This document shows, one piece after another, positions 52,610-60,402 of a stretch of DNA of 64,000 nucleotides (the stretch's first letter is position 1; each line of letters opens with the position of its first letter). A model generated the notes under the pieces. The model saw nothing but the letters and a program-made list of their open reading frames with translations. It had not been told where the DNA came from and searched no databases. Both the position numbers and the translations under genes were made by a program. Source of the stretch: UBA1366 sp047602575 (GTDB lineage: Bacteria > Bacillota > Clostridia > Oscillospirales > Ruminococcaceae); NCBI GenBank assembly GCA_047602575.1, contig JASGGY010000005.1, positions 1 to 64,000 of the forward strand, written 5' to 3'.

Positions 52610-53011
52610 CTATCTTTTGGAGAACTGCGGTGCGCGTCTTGCGGCTTTGAGGCCGTATTTCTTGCGCTCCTTCATTCTTGGGTCGCGGGTCAGGAAGCCT
52701 GCTTTTTTCAGCGCCGGACGAAGCTCGGCGTCAAACTTGAGCAGCGCTCTGGAAAGACCGTGACGGATTGCGCCTGCCTGTCCGGTTACGCCGCCGCCGG
52801 CTACCGTGCAGACAATATCAAAATTCTCTAACGTTTCGGTGAGTGCAAGCGGCTGACGAACGATCAGTTTGAGGGTTTCAAGACCGAAATAATCGTCGAT
52901 GCTTCTGCCGTTTATGGTGATGCTGCCGGTGCCTTTATAAACGCGTACGCGGGCAACGGAGTGCTTTCTTCTGCCTGTTCCGTAAAAATACGGCTGCTTG
53001 GATTCGTACAT
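52610..53011 (-). CDS. rpsI: 30S ribosomal protein S9
   Basis: Protein uS9 contacts P-site tRNA through its basic tail. It has 133 residues with YFYGTGRRKHSVARVRVYKGTGSITING, GQAGAIRHGLSRALLKFD and the end KKYGLKAARRAPQFSKR. It is transcribed after rplM, with a 16-bp gap. Confidence 0.98.
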   Translation of the reverse strand: MYESKQPYFYGTGRRKHSVARVRVYKGTGSITINGRSIDDYFGLETLKLIVRQPLALTETLENFDIVCTVAGGGVTGQAGAIRHGLSRALLKFDAELRPALKKAGFLTRDPRMKERKKYGLKAARRAPQFSKR

Positions 53012-53027
53012 CTTTTCTGCCCCTTTC

Positions 53028-53456
53028 TTATAACTCGTACTTCACGGGTTTCTGCGCTGTCTGCTCATGGGTTGCACCCTTGTATACGCGCAGTCTGGTC
53101 AGCGCCGTGCGCCCTAACGTGTTGTTGGGGAGCATACCGTTGACCGCGATCGTCATCGCGCGGTCGGACTGCTCGCTCATGAGCTTGGAATACTTGATTT
53201 CCTTGAGTCCGCCGATCCAGCCGGTGTGCCATTTGTACGATTTCTGTTCAAGCTTTCTGCCGGTGAGAACTGCTTTGTCGGTGTTTAAAATGATGACGAA
53301 ATCGCCGCAATCCGCGTGGGGCGCGAATGTGGGCTTGTGCTTTCCTCTGAGGATATGCGCTGCCTTTGCGGCTACGCGTCCCAGCGGTACGCCGTCCGCA
53401 TCAAGGATATACCAGGTGCGGGTGATATCGCCTGCCTTGGGGCTGTAAGTTGACAT
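53028..53456 (-). CDS. rplM: 50S ribosomal protein L13
   Basis: Protein uL13 is an early assembly protein of the large subunit. It has 142 residues with WYILDADGVPLGRVAAKAAHILRGKHKP, DKAVLTGRKLEQKSYKWHTG and GMLPNNTLGRTALTRLRVYKG. Start ATG after GAAAGGATGGTC. It is the first gene of the rplM-rpsI operon and has a long leader. Confidence 0.98.
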   Translation of the reverse strand: MSTYSPKAGDITRTWYILDADGVPLGRVAAKAAHILRGKHKPTFAPHADCGDFVIILNTDKAVLTGRKLEQKSYKWHTGWIGGLKEIKYSKLMSEQSDRAMTIAVNGMLPNNTLGRTALTRLRVYKGATHEQTAQKPVKYEL

Positions 53457-53620
53457 AAGGTGACCATCCTTTCCAGTGTCCGGGCGATCCGGACTGCCTT
53501 GCGCTGAACAGGTTGGGTTGATCCTGTGCGGCGCGGAATTGATATGCGGTTTTTTGAAAAAAGCCCGAATCCGTGCGGTTTGCGGGCAAATTCATGGCAA
53601 AAACCGCGACAACATTGTCT

Positions 53621-53649
53621 ATTATAAACGCATCGGCGGCGATTGTCAA
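53621..53649 (-). promoter_or_regulatory. rplM-rpsI promoter
   Basis: On the minus strand TTGACA (53644-53649), 17 bp, then TATAAT (53621-53626): the ideal sigma-A consensus. The leader of about 155 nt to the ATG is long enough for a ribosomal-protein leader structure. Confidence 0.9.
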
Positions 53650-53775
53650 TAGGGGAAATACCGAAAAATTGATTTATATCCCTCTGACGCTCGTTTTCTC
53701 TTTGAAATGCTTGAATTCTCTTGTTTTCTCATCTTTCATTTCATTTTTCTTGTGGCAACACCCGGGGCGTGAAAA

Positions 53776-53800
53776 CCGCCCCCGAAAGCGGGAACGGCGG
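53776..53800 (-). terminator. terminator of the hypothetical membrane protein gene
   Basis: On the minus strand CCGCC-GTT-CCCG, loop CTTT, CGGG-GGCGG, followed by TTTTC: a hairpin with a three-base bulge. Confidence 0.55.
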
Positions 53801-53819
53801 AGTAGGACGGTGCTGCTTG

Positions 53820-54632
53820 TTAAACCTCCTGCGCGTCGCCACCGGCGGCGGAATCAACAGTGCTGTCGTCCGTATAAGGCTCGTCAAAGAAAATCTCGTC
53901 CGCCATGCGTTCAGCCTGCTCGTCGGTGAGCGTGACACCGTCAGCGGTGATGCGCAGGATGTCAACGCCCAGCGACGCGAAACCGTCGGTTTTGTATTCA
54001 AACACCAGTTCAATCGGGATGTTTTTATCGTTCTTATCCAGCGCCAAATACGTCGCGCGGAAGGTCACGATATGGCGTTCACCGTCGCTGGAGTAGCTCC
54101 AGTCCGCGTCGGTAGTCACGTCGGTGAGCACATCCTGCAGCGTGACAAGGGAAGCCGTTTCGTCGGCAAGCTGCTCTACATTGCACAGGGGCGCGGACTG
54201 GACCTTTGTGATAAAGTCGTCCGCATCGGCGGTGGCATAAAAGAGAAAGCTGTTCTGAAGCCCCGCCAGCACCGTCGCCGCGCTGACAATCCAGACATAG
54301 GACTTTGTTTTAAGATGGAACCCGCGGGAGATGAAATACAGCGGCGGAAAAACTGCAAGCGCCGGTTTTCCGGCATAACCTGCGCCGACCTTGCGCAGAT
54401 AGCGCGCATCCCCCACGCAGATGCCGACCCACAGGACATAAAACAGGATCCACAGCGCCGCGCCCTGCACGATGTTGCTCGCTGCTTGCTCAAGATACAG
54501 GGCGAACAGCGGCAGGAGTGCCGCGTACCAGATATGGGAATTCTTTACCCGAGGCGGTTCAAAGATGTTCAGAGGCGGAGTGTTGTAGCCGTCGTATCCG
54601 CCGGTTTGGTTGTAAGTTCCGTAACCATCCAT
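53820..54632 (-). CDS. membrane protein of unknown function with N-terminal Tyr/Gly-rich segment
   Basis: About 270 residues from ATG at 54632 (after AAAGGAG). The first 30 residues are Gly/Tyr/Asn-rich and likely cytoplasmic, three to four membrane helices follow (about 36-135), then an extracellular domain of about 120 residues (LVTLQDVLTDVTTDADWSYSS) and an acidic end. This recalls clostridial proteins that combine a small membrane block with a DUF domain; I know no function. Convergent on nothing; it has its own terminator. Confidence 0.7.
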   Translation of the reverse strand: MDGYGTYNQTGGYDGYNTPPLNIFEPPRVKNSHIWYAALLPLFALYLEQAASNIVQGAALWILFYVLWVGICVGDARYLRKVGAGYAGKPALAVFPPLYFISRGFHLKTKSYVWIVSAATVLAGLQNSFLFYATADADDFITKVQSAPLCNVEQLADETASLVTLQDVLTDVTTDADWSYSSDGERHIVTFRATYLALDKNDKNIPIELVFEYKTDGFASLGVDILRITADGVTLTDEQAERMADEIFFDEPYTDDSTVDSAAGGDAQEV

Positions 54633-54782
54633 GACTTTGCTCCTTTGTTTACATTGCGCCACCGCCGCATCCCATGGAAGGTGTCGCGGCGCAACCGGAT
54701 TCGTTTTCCTTATTATAACGGATTACGCGGAAAAAAGCAAGGGCACTGCCAAGCTTTCCGCAAGGCAATGCCCGATAAATTT

Positions 54783-56609
54783 TTACAGCTTCAGCTTATA
54801 GTGCTTCGCCTGCTTTTCAAACATTTCGGCGTAATGACCGTTGTGCGCCATGAGCGCGTCGTGCGTGCCCTGCTCGGTGATTTCGCCGTTTTCAAAGTAA
54901 TAAATCCGATCTGCGCCACGTGTGGTGGAAAGACGGTGGCTGATGAAGATGATCGTCGCATCCTTTGCGTTTTCCATCATGGCGGTGTTTAAATTATATT
55001 CCGCGATCGGGTCCAGAGCGGAGGACGGCTCGTCGAGAATCGCCAGCGGGCAGTTTCCCAGCGCGAACATCCGCGCAATCGCAACCTTCTGCGCTTCTCC
55101 GCCGGAGAGCATCGTGCCGTCGTCGGAGAACTCGCGCGTCAGCTCCGCGCCAAGTCCGCCGTCAAGCTTTGTGAGCTTTGCGGAGAAGTCCGCTTTTTCG
55201 AGCGCGTTTGTCACCCGCGCTGTGTCGGCGGGAGAGAACGCGTCCATGACGACATTTTCGCCGAGTGTGCCGGCATAGAGCTGATAGTCCTGAAACACCG
55301 CGCCGATCTGTGCGCGGTAGTCGCGGATGTTCAGGTCGCGGATGTCTGTTCCTCCCCAGCGGATTTCGCCGCCGGTGACGTCGTATAAGCGCATCAGCAG
55401 CTTAATGAGCGTGGTTTTTCCCGCGCCGTTTTCACCCACGACGGCGATTTTTTCACCCGGACGGATGGTCATGCTGATGTTGCGCAGCGTGTCGCTCTGC
55501 TCCCCGTCATAGCGGTAGGAGAGGTTGCGCAGCGTGAGCGTTGTGTCGGCGGGGAGGGGCTTTGTGCCCTGCGTGGCTTCGATGTTTTCCTCGTATTCCA
55601 TAAAGCGGCGGAAGCGCCCCGCGTACTGTCCGACCTTCTGGAAATTCACCAGCGCGTAATTCGCGCCGTCAAGCTGGTTGCGGATGGAATTGGCTGCGTT
55701 GTTAAGGGAAGCGACGTCGCCCAGTGCGATGCTCATTTTCACCAGTGCCAGATAGCCCAGATACAGCGGAATGCAGAAAAACGACAGGAAGGTGAATACG
55801 CCGATCCAGTTGATCAGCGACAGCACGGCGATTTTTACGCCGTATTTGCGCGCAATGGCTTTTTCCTCGTCAAGGGATTGGTTGAACTGCGCCTTGAGCG
55901 GGGCTGCAATGCCGGAGAGCTTGATTTCCTTTGCGAATTCTGGCTGGTAAAAAACGCGCTTGGAGTAATCGGTTTTGCGGTTGATTTTCTTTTTCTCGAT
56001 GTCGAAAAGGTACTCCTGCTTGGTGATTGCAAAGCGCGTGATGATGTTGAGCAGGAAGCCCGCCACCGGGAAAATCGCGATCACGGGATTGATGTAGAAA
56101 ATCAGCCCGCCCGCCACGAGCAGTGCGGCGATGTTCGCGAGCAGATCGGCGACGACCGACACGGACATCCCGATCATCTCCTCGCCCTGCTGTGCGGCGA
56201 TGACGAAGTCGTTGAAGTATTCCGGCTTGTCGTAATAAATCAGATCCATGCGCGCGGCCTTTCGGATGATCTTGCGCTGCACACTGCCCGTCACCAGCAC
56301 CGCGCGCGTTTCCACAAAGTTTCCGCAGAAATTGTTGACAGTCAGGAAGCCCGCGAAGAACACCGCCTCAAAGAGCAGAAACCATCCGATTGTGCGGATG
56401 CCCGTATCGCCGGTAATCATATCGATGAGGAGCTTGAGCAGCACCGTGTCCACCAGCACATTGCAGGAGGCAAACAGCACGGAAGAAAAAATTTTCACCA
56501 GAACCATTTTCTTGTCCGCGCGCACGGCAAAGCCCATGACATAGAACACGTTTTTCATCAGCTGAAGGACGCTGATTTTTTCAGGTGCGGGTTGTTTTGC
56601 TTCAGACAT
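54783..56609 (-). CDS. ABC transporter, permease and ATPase fused (exporter half 2)
   Basis: A 608-residue type IV exporter half: a six-helix membrane domain at about 20-320, then a nucleotide-binding domain with Walker A GENGAGKTTLIKLL, Q loop, signature LSGGEAQKVAIAR, Walker B LAILDEPSSALD and H loop FISHRLSTT. It overlaps the upstream exporter gene by 8 bp, so both are made together and probably form a heterodimer. Substrates cannot be told; multidrug or peptide export is likely. Confidence 0.93.
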   Translation of the reverse strand: MSEAKQPAPEKISVLQLMKNVFYVMGFAVRADKKMVLVKIFSSVLFASCNVLVDTVLLKLLIDMITGDTGIRTIGWFLLFEAVFFAGFLTVNNFCGNFVETRAVLVTGSVQRKIIRKAARMDLIYYDKPEYFNDFVIAAQQGEEMIGMSVSVVADLLANIAALLVAGGLIFYINPVIAIFPVAGFLLNIITRFAITKQEYLFDIEKKKINRKTDYSKRVFYQPEFAKEIKLSGIAAPLKAQFNQSLDEEKAIARKYGVKIAVLSLINWIGVFTFLSFFCIPLYLGYLALVKMSIALGDVASLNNAANSIRNQLDGANYALVNFQKVGQYAGRFRRFMEYEENIEATQGTKPLPADTTLTLRNLSYRYDGEQSDTLRNISMTIRPGEKIAVVGENGAGKTTLIKLLMRLYDVTGGEIRWGGTDIRDLNIRDYRAQIGAVFQDYQLYAGTLGENVVMDAFSPADTARVTNALEKADFSAKLTKLDGGLGAELTREFSDDGTMLSGGEAQKVAIARMFALGNCPLAILDEPSSALDPIAEYNLNTAMMENAKDATIIFISHRLSTTRGADRIYYFENGEITEQGTHDALMAHNGHYAEMFEKQAKHYKLKL

Positions 56610-58458
56610 GGGAAACCGCCTCCTTCCCCGCAGCCGGCATCTCGTCGGGCAGGCTCTCCTGATAGTTGAGCGCCTGCAGGCGGAACATCGCTGCGTATTT
56701 GCCGTTTTGCTCCATGAGCGCGTCGTGCGTGCCGGCTTCGATCACCGTGCCGTTTTCGAGCATGAAAATGCGATCGGCAATCCGCGCGGAGGACAGGCGG
56801 TGGCTGATGAAAATCACCGTTTTATCGCTTGCGATCTCAAGCATGTTGTTATACATATTATATTCCGCGATCGGATCCAGCGCGGAGGAAGGTTCGTCCA
56901 GAATCACGAGGTCGGGGTTTTTCGCGAAAATCCGCGCGATGGCGATCTTCTGCGTTTCGCCGCCGGAAAGCACCGTTCCCTCCTCGTCGAATTCCTTGGA
57001 AACCATCGTGTCGATGCCGCGCGGAAGCTTTCGCAGCTTGTCGCCGAACTGGGCTTTTTCGAGCGCCTGCTCCACCAGCGCGCGCTCCGCTGCGTCCGCG
57101 GGCTCGCGCATGAGGACGTTTTGGGAAATCGGCAGTGCAAACACCTGCAGATCCTGAAACACCGTACCGATGTGCGCGCGGTAGCTTTGCGGCTCATAAT
57201 GGCTGATGTTCTCGCCGCTGACGACGATTTCGCCGCCCGTGACCGGATAAAGCCCCATCAGCAGCTTGACCAGCGTGGTTTTTCCCGCGCCGTTGTGCCC
57301 GACAAACGCCACGCGCTCTCCTTTTTTGATGCGGATGTTTAAGTTGTGGAGTGTGGGCTTGGATGCCCCCGCGTAGGTGAAGCTGACATTGCGGATTTCG
57401 ATGTTGTCGAGGGGCTTCTCGAGCGGGTGCAGACCGGGTGCGTTTTCCTCCTCGTCAAGGTCGAGAAACTCGTGGAGGTTGTTGATGAACAGCCCGTTTT
57501 TGTTCAAATCCACAATCCGCTCCACGCATCTGGAAATGTTCCACGAGGTGTAATCCAGCGCGCTGATCATGGCGATGTAAGCGGCGATGTCCGCACCGGT
57601 ACGCGTTTTCACCACCCACGCGACATAGAAAAATGGCGCGACGATGGACATGATTACAAAAATCCCCCACCGCACGGACTCATAGAACGCAGCCTTTTTC
57701 CGCAGCCGTTTGGTGCGTTCGTACATGGAGTCGAACGCTTCCTTGTGACGGCGTAGCAGGACGTTCTTGACAGAAAAAAGCCGCAGCTCGCCCGCGTATT
57801 TTTTCTCATAAAACACACGCTTTGTGTAGGTCGCCGTGCGCCCGTCGCGGGTGTTGGAATAATCGAGCTGGTAATACACCTTGCCCGCCTTTGCGCCGAA
57901 ATAGACGCTGGCGAAAATGCTCGGAATGATGAACAGCAGCAGGATCGGGTCAACCGTCACCACCATTGCCGCCGCGATACAAGCGCCGATTGCCCCCGCG
58001 ATGAGCCACGCGAGAATTTCCATCACGTTCATGGCTTTGTTTACGCTGTCGTTGATGGCGCGGGTGAATTTGTCGTAAAAATCGGGCTGCTCAAAGCGGT
58101 GGTAGGGAAGGCGTTCCGCACGCTCGATGACGCTACCGAAAATATGTCGCGTGATTTCGGGCGTGCGCAGTCTTAAATAATACGCGTGCCCGGCGGAGGA
58201 GAAATGAATCAGCACATGAAACCCGCACATCACCGTGATGATGAAAAACAACTTATTAAACGGCGTGCGCGCTTCGATGCAGGTGTAGATGTATTTTGTG
58301 AGATAGACCACAAAAAACGCGTAGTAGACATTTTCGCTGATCGCCTTGAACATCGAATAGCTCACGATGCCCTTATTGCCCCGCCAGAGCATCCCGAGAA
58401 TGAAGCGGACGTTCTGGAAGGGGGAATACTTTGGTTTGGGGTCGATTTCTGCCGGCAT
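56602..58458 (-). CDS. ABC transporter, permease and ATPase fused (exporter half 1)
   Basis: A 618-residue exporter half related to its downstream partner. The membrane domain is at about 30-330, and the nucleotide-binding domain has Walker A GHNGAGKTTLVKLL, signature LSGGETQKIAIAR, Walker B LVILDEPSSALD and ISHRLSSARIADRI. Both halves keep all catalytic residues, so there is no obvious degenerate site as in BmrCD. It is the first gene behind a leader peptide and terminator. Confidence 0.93.
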   Translation of the reverse strand: MPAEIDPKPKYSPFQNVRFILGMLWRGNKGIVSYSMFKAISENVYYAFFVVYLTKYIYTCIEARTPFNKLFFIITVMCGFHVLIHFSSAGHAYYLRLRTPEITRHIFGSVIERAERLPYHRFEQPDFYDKFTRAINDSVNKAMNVMEILAWLIAGAIGACIAAAMVVTVDPILLLFIIPSIFASVYFGAKAGKVYYQLDYSNTRDGRTATYTKRVFYEKKYAGELRLFSVKNVLLRRHKEAFDSMYERTKRLRKKAAFYESVRWGIFVIMSIVAPFFYVAWVVKTRTGADIAAYIAMISALDYTSWNISRCVERIVDLNKNGLFINNLHEFLDLDEEENAPGLHPLEKPLDNIEIRNVSFTYAGASKPTLHNLNIRIKKGERVAFVGHNGAGKTTLVKLLMGLYPVTGGEIVVSGENISHYEPQSYRAHIGTVFQDLQVFALPISQNVLMREPADAAERALVEQALEKAQFGDKLRKLPRGIDTMVSKEFDEEGTVLSGGETQKIAIARIFAKNPDLVILDEPSSALDPIAEYNMYNNMLEIASDKTVIFISHRLSSARIADRIFMLENGTVIEAGTHDALMEQNGKYAAMFRLQALNYQESLPDEMPAAGKEAVSHV

Positions 58459-58531
58459 AGCGCCTCACTTTCTGCGGAAATCACCGCTCTTTCTGCGGAA
58501 AAATTGCCGCTCTACACCTTCCGTCCGCGCA

Positions 58532-58576
58532 CAAAAACGCCGCAGGAAGCAGCCTTCTCACTGCTTCCCGCGGCGT
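58532..58576 (-). terminator. attenuator terminator in the ABC-exporter leader
   Basis: On the minus strand a 16-bp stem with one mismatch (ACGCCGCGGGAAGCAG, 8-nt loop, CTGCTTCCTGCGGCGT) is followed by TTTTT. It lies inside the transcript leader, 74 bp before the first exporter gene, so it must be read through for expression. Confidence 0.85.
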
Positions 58577-58591
58577 GTAAGCCGTAGGCAT

Positions 58592-58599
58592 CCGAAAGG
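58592..58599 (-). promoter_or_regulatory. anti-Shine-Dalgarno segment in the leader
   Basis: The transcribed CCTTTCGG is the exact complement of CCGAAAGG, which includes the ribosome site of the leader peptide 94 nt upstream. Pairing of the two could hide the ribosome site or switch the structure around the terminator. Confidence 0.5.
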
Positions 58600-58657
58600 T
58601 TACTTGGTTGCGCGGATCGGACGCGAAAATAATGCGCGTAAAATCCGCCTATTCGGT

Positions 58658-58684
58658 TTAAAGGGAAATCACCTTTAAGAACAC
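58658..58684 (-). CDS. predicted leader peptide MFLKVISL
   Basis: An 8-codon frame, GTG to TAA, begins 8 nt after a perfect GAAAGGAG ribosome site that lies 9-16 nt from the transcription start. An inverted repeat, TTAAAGG-N7-CCTTTAA, covers it. Its position before a terminator is as in the bmrB leader of the B. subtilis bmrCD exporter, where ribosome stalling by antibiotics prevents termination. This is inferred; no experiment supports the peptide here. Confidence 0.5.
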   Translation of the reverse strand: MFLKVISL

Positions 58685-58715
58685 AATACCAACTCCTTTC
58701 GGTTAATCTGTGAAA

Positions 58716-58744
58716 AGTATACCATGCTTTTTTCACGCTGTCAA
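58716..58744 (-). promoter_or_regulatory. promoter of the ABC-exporter operon
   Basis: On the minus strand TTGACA (58739-58744), 17 bp and TATACT (58716-58721). The start near 58709 gives a leader of about 250 nt. Confidence 0.88.
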
Positions 58745-59041
58745 TAGGAAATTCGGAAATGATAGTAATTTATGAAACCGTGAATTTCTGCCGTTCCGGT
58801 TAAAATGCAACGGTTTTGTGAAATGATAAAACTATTTTATTTTGTGAATGTTGTTCGATGCCAGATGTGGATGGGGTTGTGGGATATGTTGTAGAATTGA
58901 ACGTATACAAAGCGCGAACCATAAAAATCTTCAAAAGGATTCAAAACCAAAATGCAGTTCCTCATTGGCGGGAGCAAGCCCCCGCCCTACGGAAATTCAA
59001 TCCGTGTCTATTTTACAGAAAAAACTGTAAACAAAGGGTTT
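58745..59041. other. gene-free interval between the exporter and murD
   Basis: I see no gene here. It contains a palindrome GGCGGG-AGCAAGC-CCCCGCC at 58967-58986 in a sequence context common to dispersed repeats, and TTTACAG-N6-CTGTAAA near 59012-59031. The small frames in it have no ribosome sites. Confidence 0.6.
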
Positions 59042-59097
59042 CCAAAGGGTCAATTGACCCTTTGGTGAGAGAGTCCAGAGGGGGCGACGCCCCCCTT
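59042..59097 (-). repeat. GC-rich dispersed repeat, copy B, inside the murD 3' end
   Basis: The palindrome CCAAAGGGTC-AATT-GACCCTTTGG (59042-59065) and AGGGGGC-GAC-GCCCCCCTT (59079-59097) match copy A at 18682-18735 in order and spacing, inverted. murD reads into it and stops at its centre (TGA at 59050-59052). Confidence 0.8.
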
Positions 59098-60402
59098 GGT
59101 AGTATGCGCATCGTCAAACACCAGCGCCCGGAACGCGTCGCCGCGCTCCTCAAAGTTCTTGAAATGCCCGTAGCTCGCGGCGGCGGGGGAGAGAATGCAA
59201 GCGGCATCCCGCGGGGTGAGCGCCTTAGCCGCACGCACGGCTTCGGCAAGGTCGGCGGTCAGAACAACGCGCACACGCTCCGGCGCACCGCCCGCCGCTT
59301 CAAGCATCACGGCAATGCGCCTGCCCGATTCGTACATGAGAACCACATTCGCAATCACACCCGCGCGCAGACTTTCGACTAAGCGTGTGTAGTCAATCCC
59401 GCGATCCATGCCGCCTAAGAGGATGGTCGTGGCGTTGGGGATGCTTTTCATCGCACTGAGCGCGGACTCCACGGTGGTGGAAATCGAGTCGTCGTAATAT
59501 GCAACGCCGTCCAGCTCGCCGATCGGCTCAAGGCGGTGGGGCAGGGGTCGGTAGGTTTTCAGCGCCGCGGAAAACGCGTCCGCACCGATGCCGAAGCTCT
59601 GCGCGGCGGCGTAGACAAACGCGCAGTTGAGGAGATTGTGCGCCCCACGCAGCTTTGCGCCCGCTTCCTCAAACGAAGCAAACGGCAGATTAGCCGCATC
59701 CGGCACAAGCACCCGCGACGCGCAGTCGCCGTCGGGCAGCGCGTTTTCCCCGCACCAGAGCGTGTCAAGGGCGGACTGGTGACGGTAGATGTTGCGCTTT
59801 GCACCGTGATAAAGCGCAAGCGTCCCGTAATGATCGAGGTGATCCTCGAATAAATTCAGCAGCACCGCCGCCTGCGGCGACACCGGACAATGCTCAAGCT
59901 GGTGGCAGGACAATTCCACCACAACCACCGTACGCGGCGTGACAAGCTCCGCCACGTCAAACACAGGTGTGCCGATGTTTCCGGCAAGCAGACAGTCGCC
60001 GCGGCAGACACTCAGCACATGGTGGAGGAGCGTTGACACGGTGCTTTTGCCCTTTGTGCCGGTCACGCCGATGACCTGGCTGCGGAACGCACGCAGGAAA
60101 AGCTCCGTCTGTGTCGTCACGCGGCAGGCATAATCGGGCGCGGGCTTCGGCAGAACAATGCCGGGGCTTTTGAACACCACATCGTAGTCCTCAAGCCGGT
60201 CGAGGTAGGTTTCTCCCGAAAAAACAGCCGCATCGCCGAAGTCGAATTCCTGCGGGGCGTTGATGTCCGCAACGGCGAGGGATTTGTGCGCGGAAAGCGC
60301 TTTGAGTGTGCGGAAGGTCGAGCGTCCCTCCCGCCCGAAGCCCAGCAGCAGCACGCGCTTGTCCGCAACGGTTTCTTTTAATATCTGTAAAAAAGCATTC
60401 AT
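59050..60402 (-). CDS. murD: UDP-N-acetylmuramoyl-L-alanine--glutamate ligase (MurD family)
   Basis: MurD adds glutamate to UDP-MurNAc-L-Ala in the cytosol. It has 450 residues: an N-terminal Rossmann domain (VLLLGFGREGRS), the P-loop IGVTGTKGKSTVSTLL, the Mur-ligase core with NLFEDHLDHYG, and the C-terminal glutamate site LSPAAASYGHFKNFEERGDAF. It overlaps murL by four bases. With MurL it is probably MurD2, which uses L-glutamate followed by epimerisation, an inference from Xanthomonas. The last 16 or so residues are encoded by a dispersed repeat. Confidence 0.92.
   Translation of the reverse strand: MNAFLQILKETVADKRVLLLGFGREGRSTFRTLKALSAHKSLAVADINAPQEFDFGDAAVFSGETYLDRLEDYDVVFKSPGIVLPKPAPDYACRVTTQTELFLRAFRSQVIGVTGTKGKSTVSTLLHHVLSVCRGDCLLAGNIGTPVFDVAELVTPRTVVVVELSCHQLEHCPVSPQAAVLLNLFEDHLDHYGTLALYHGAKRNIYRHQSALDTLWCGENALPDGDCASRVLVPDAANLPFASFEEAGAKLRGAHNLLNCAFVYAAAQSFGIGADAFSAALKTYRPLPHRLEPIGELDGVAYYDDSISTTVESALSAMKSIPNATTILLGGMDRGIDYTRLVESLRAGVIANVVLMYESGRRIAVMLEAAGGAPERVRVVLTADLAEAVRAAKALTPRDAACILSPAAASYGHFKNFEERGDAFRALVFDDAHTTKGGVAPSGLSHQRVN

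Noticed and set aside
53721..54992. Open frame of 423 codons on the plus strand across two minus-strand genes
   Set aside because: It is antisense to the membrane protein and to part of the ABC transporter, crosses both gene ends and has no recognisable domain.
58512..58736. A 74-codon frame through the ABC leader
   Set aside because: It starts upstream of the predicted transcription start and crosses the terminator hairpin; the 8-codon frame with the ribosome site is a better reading.
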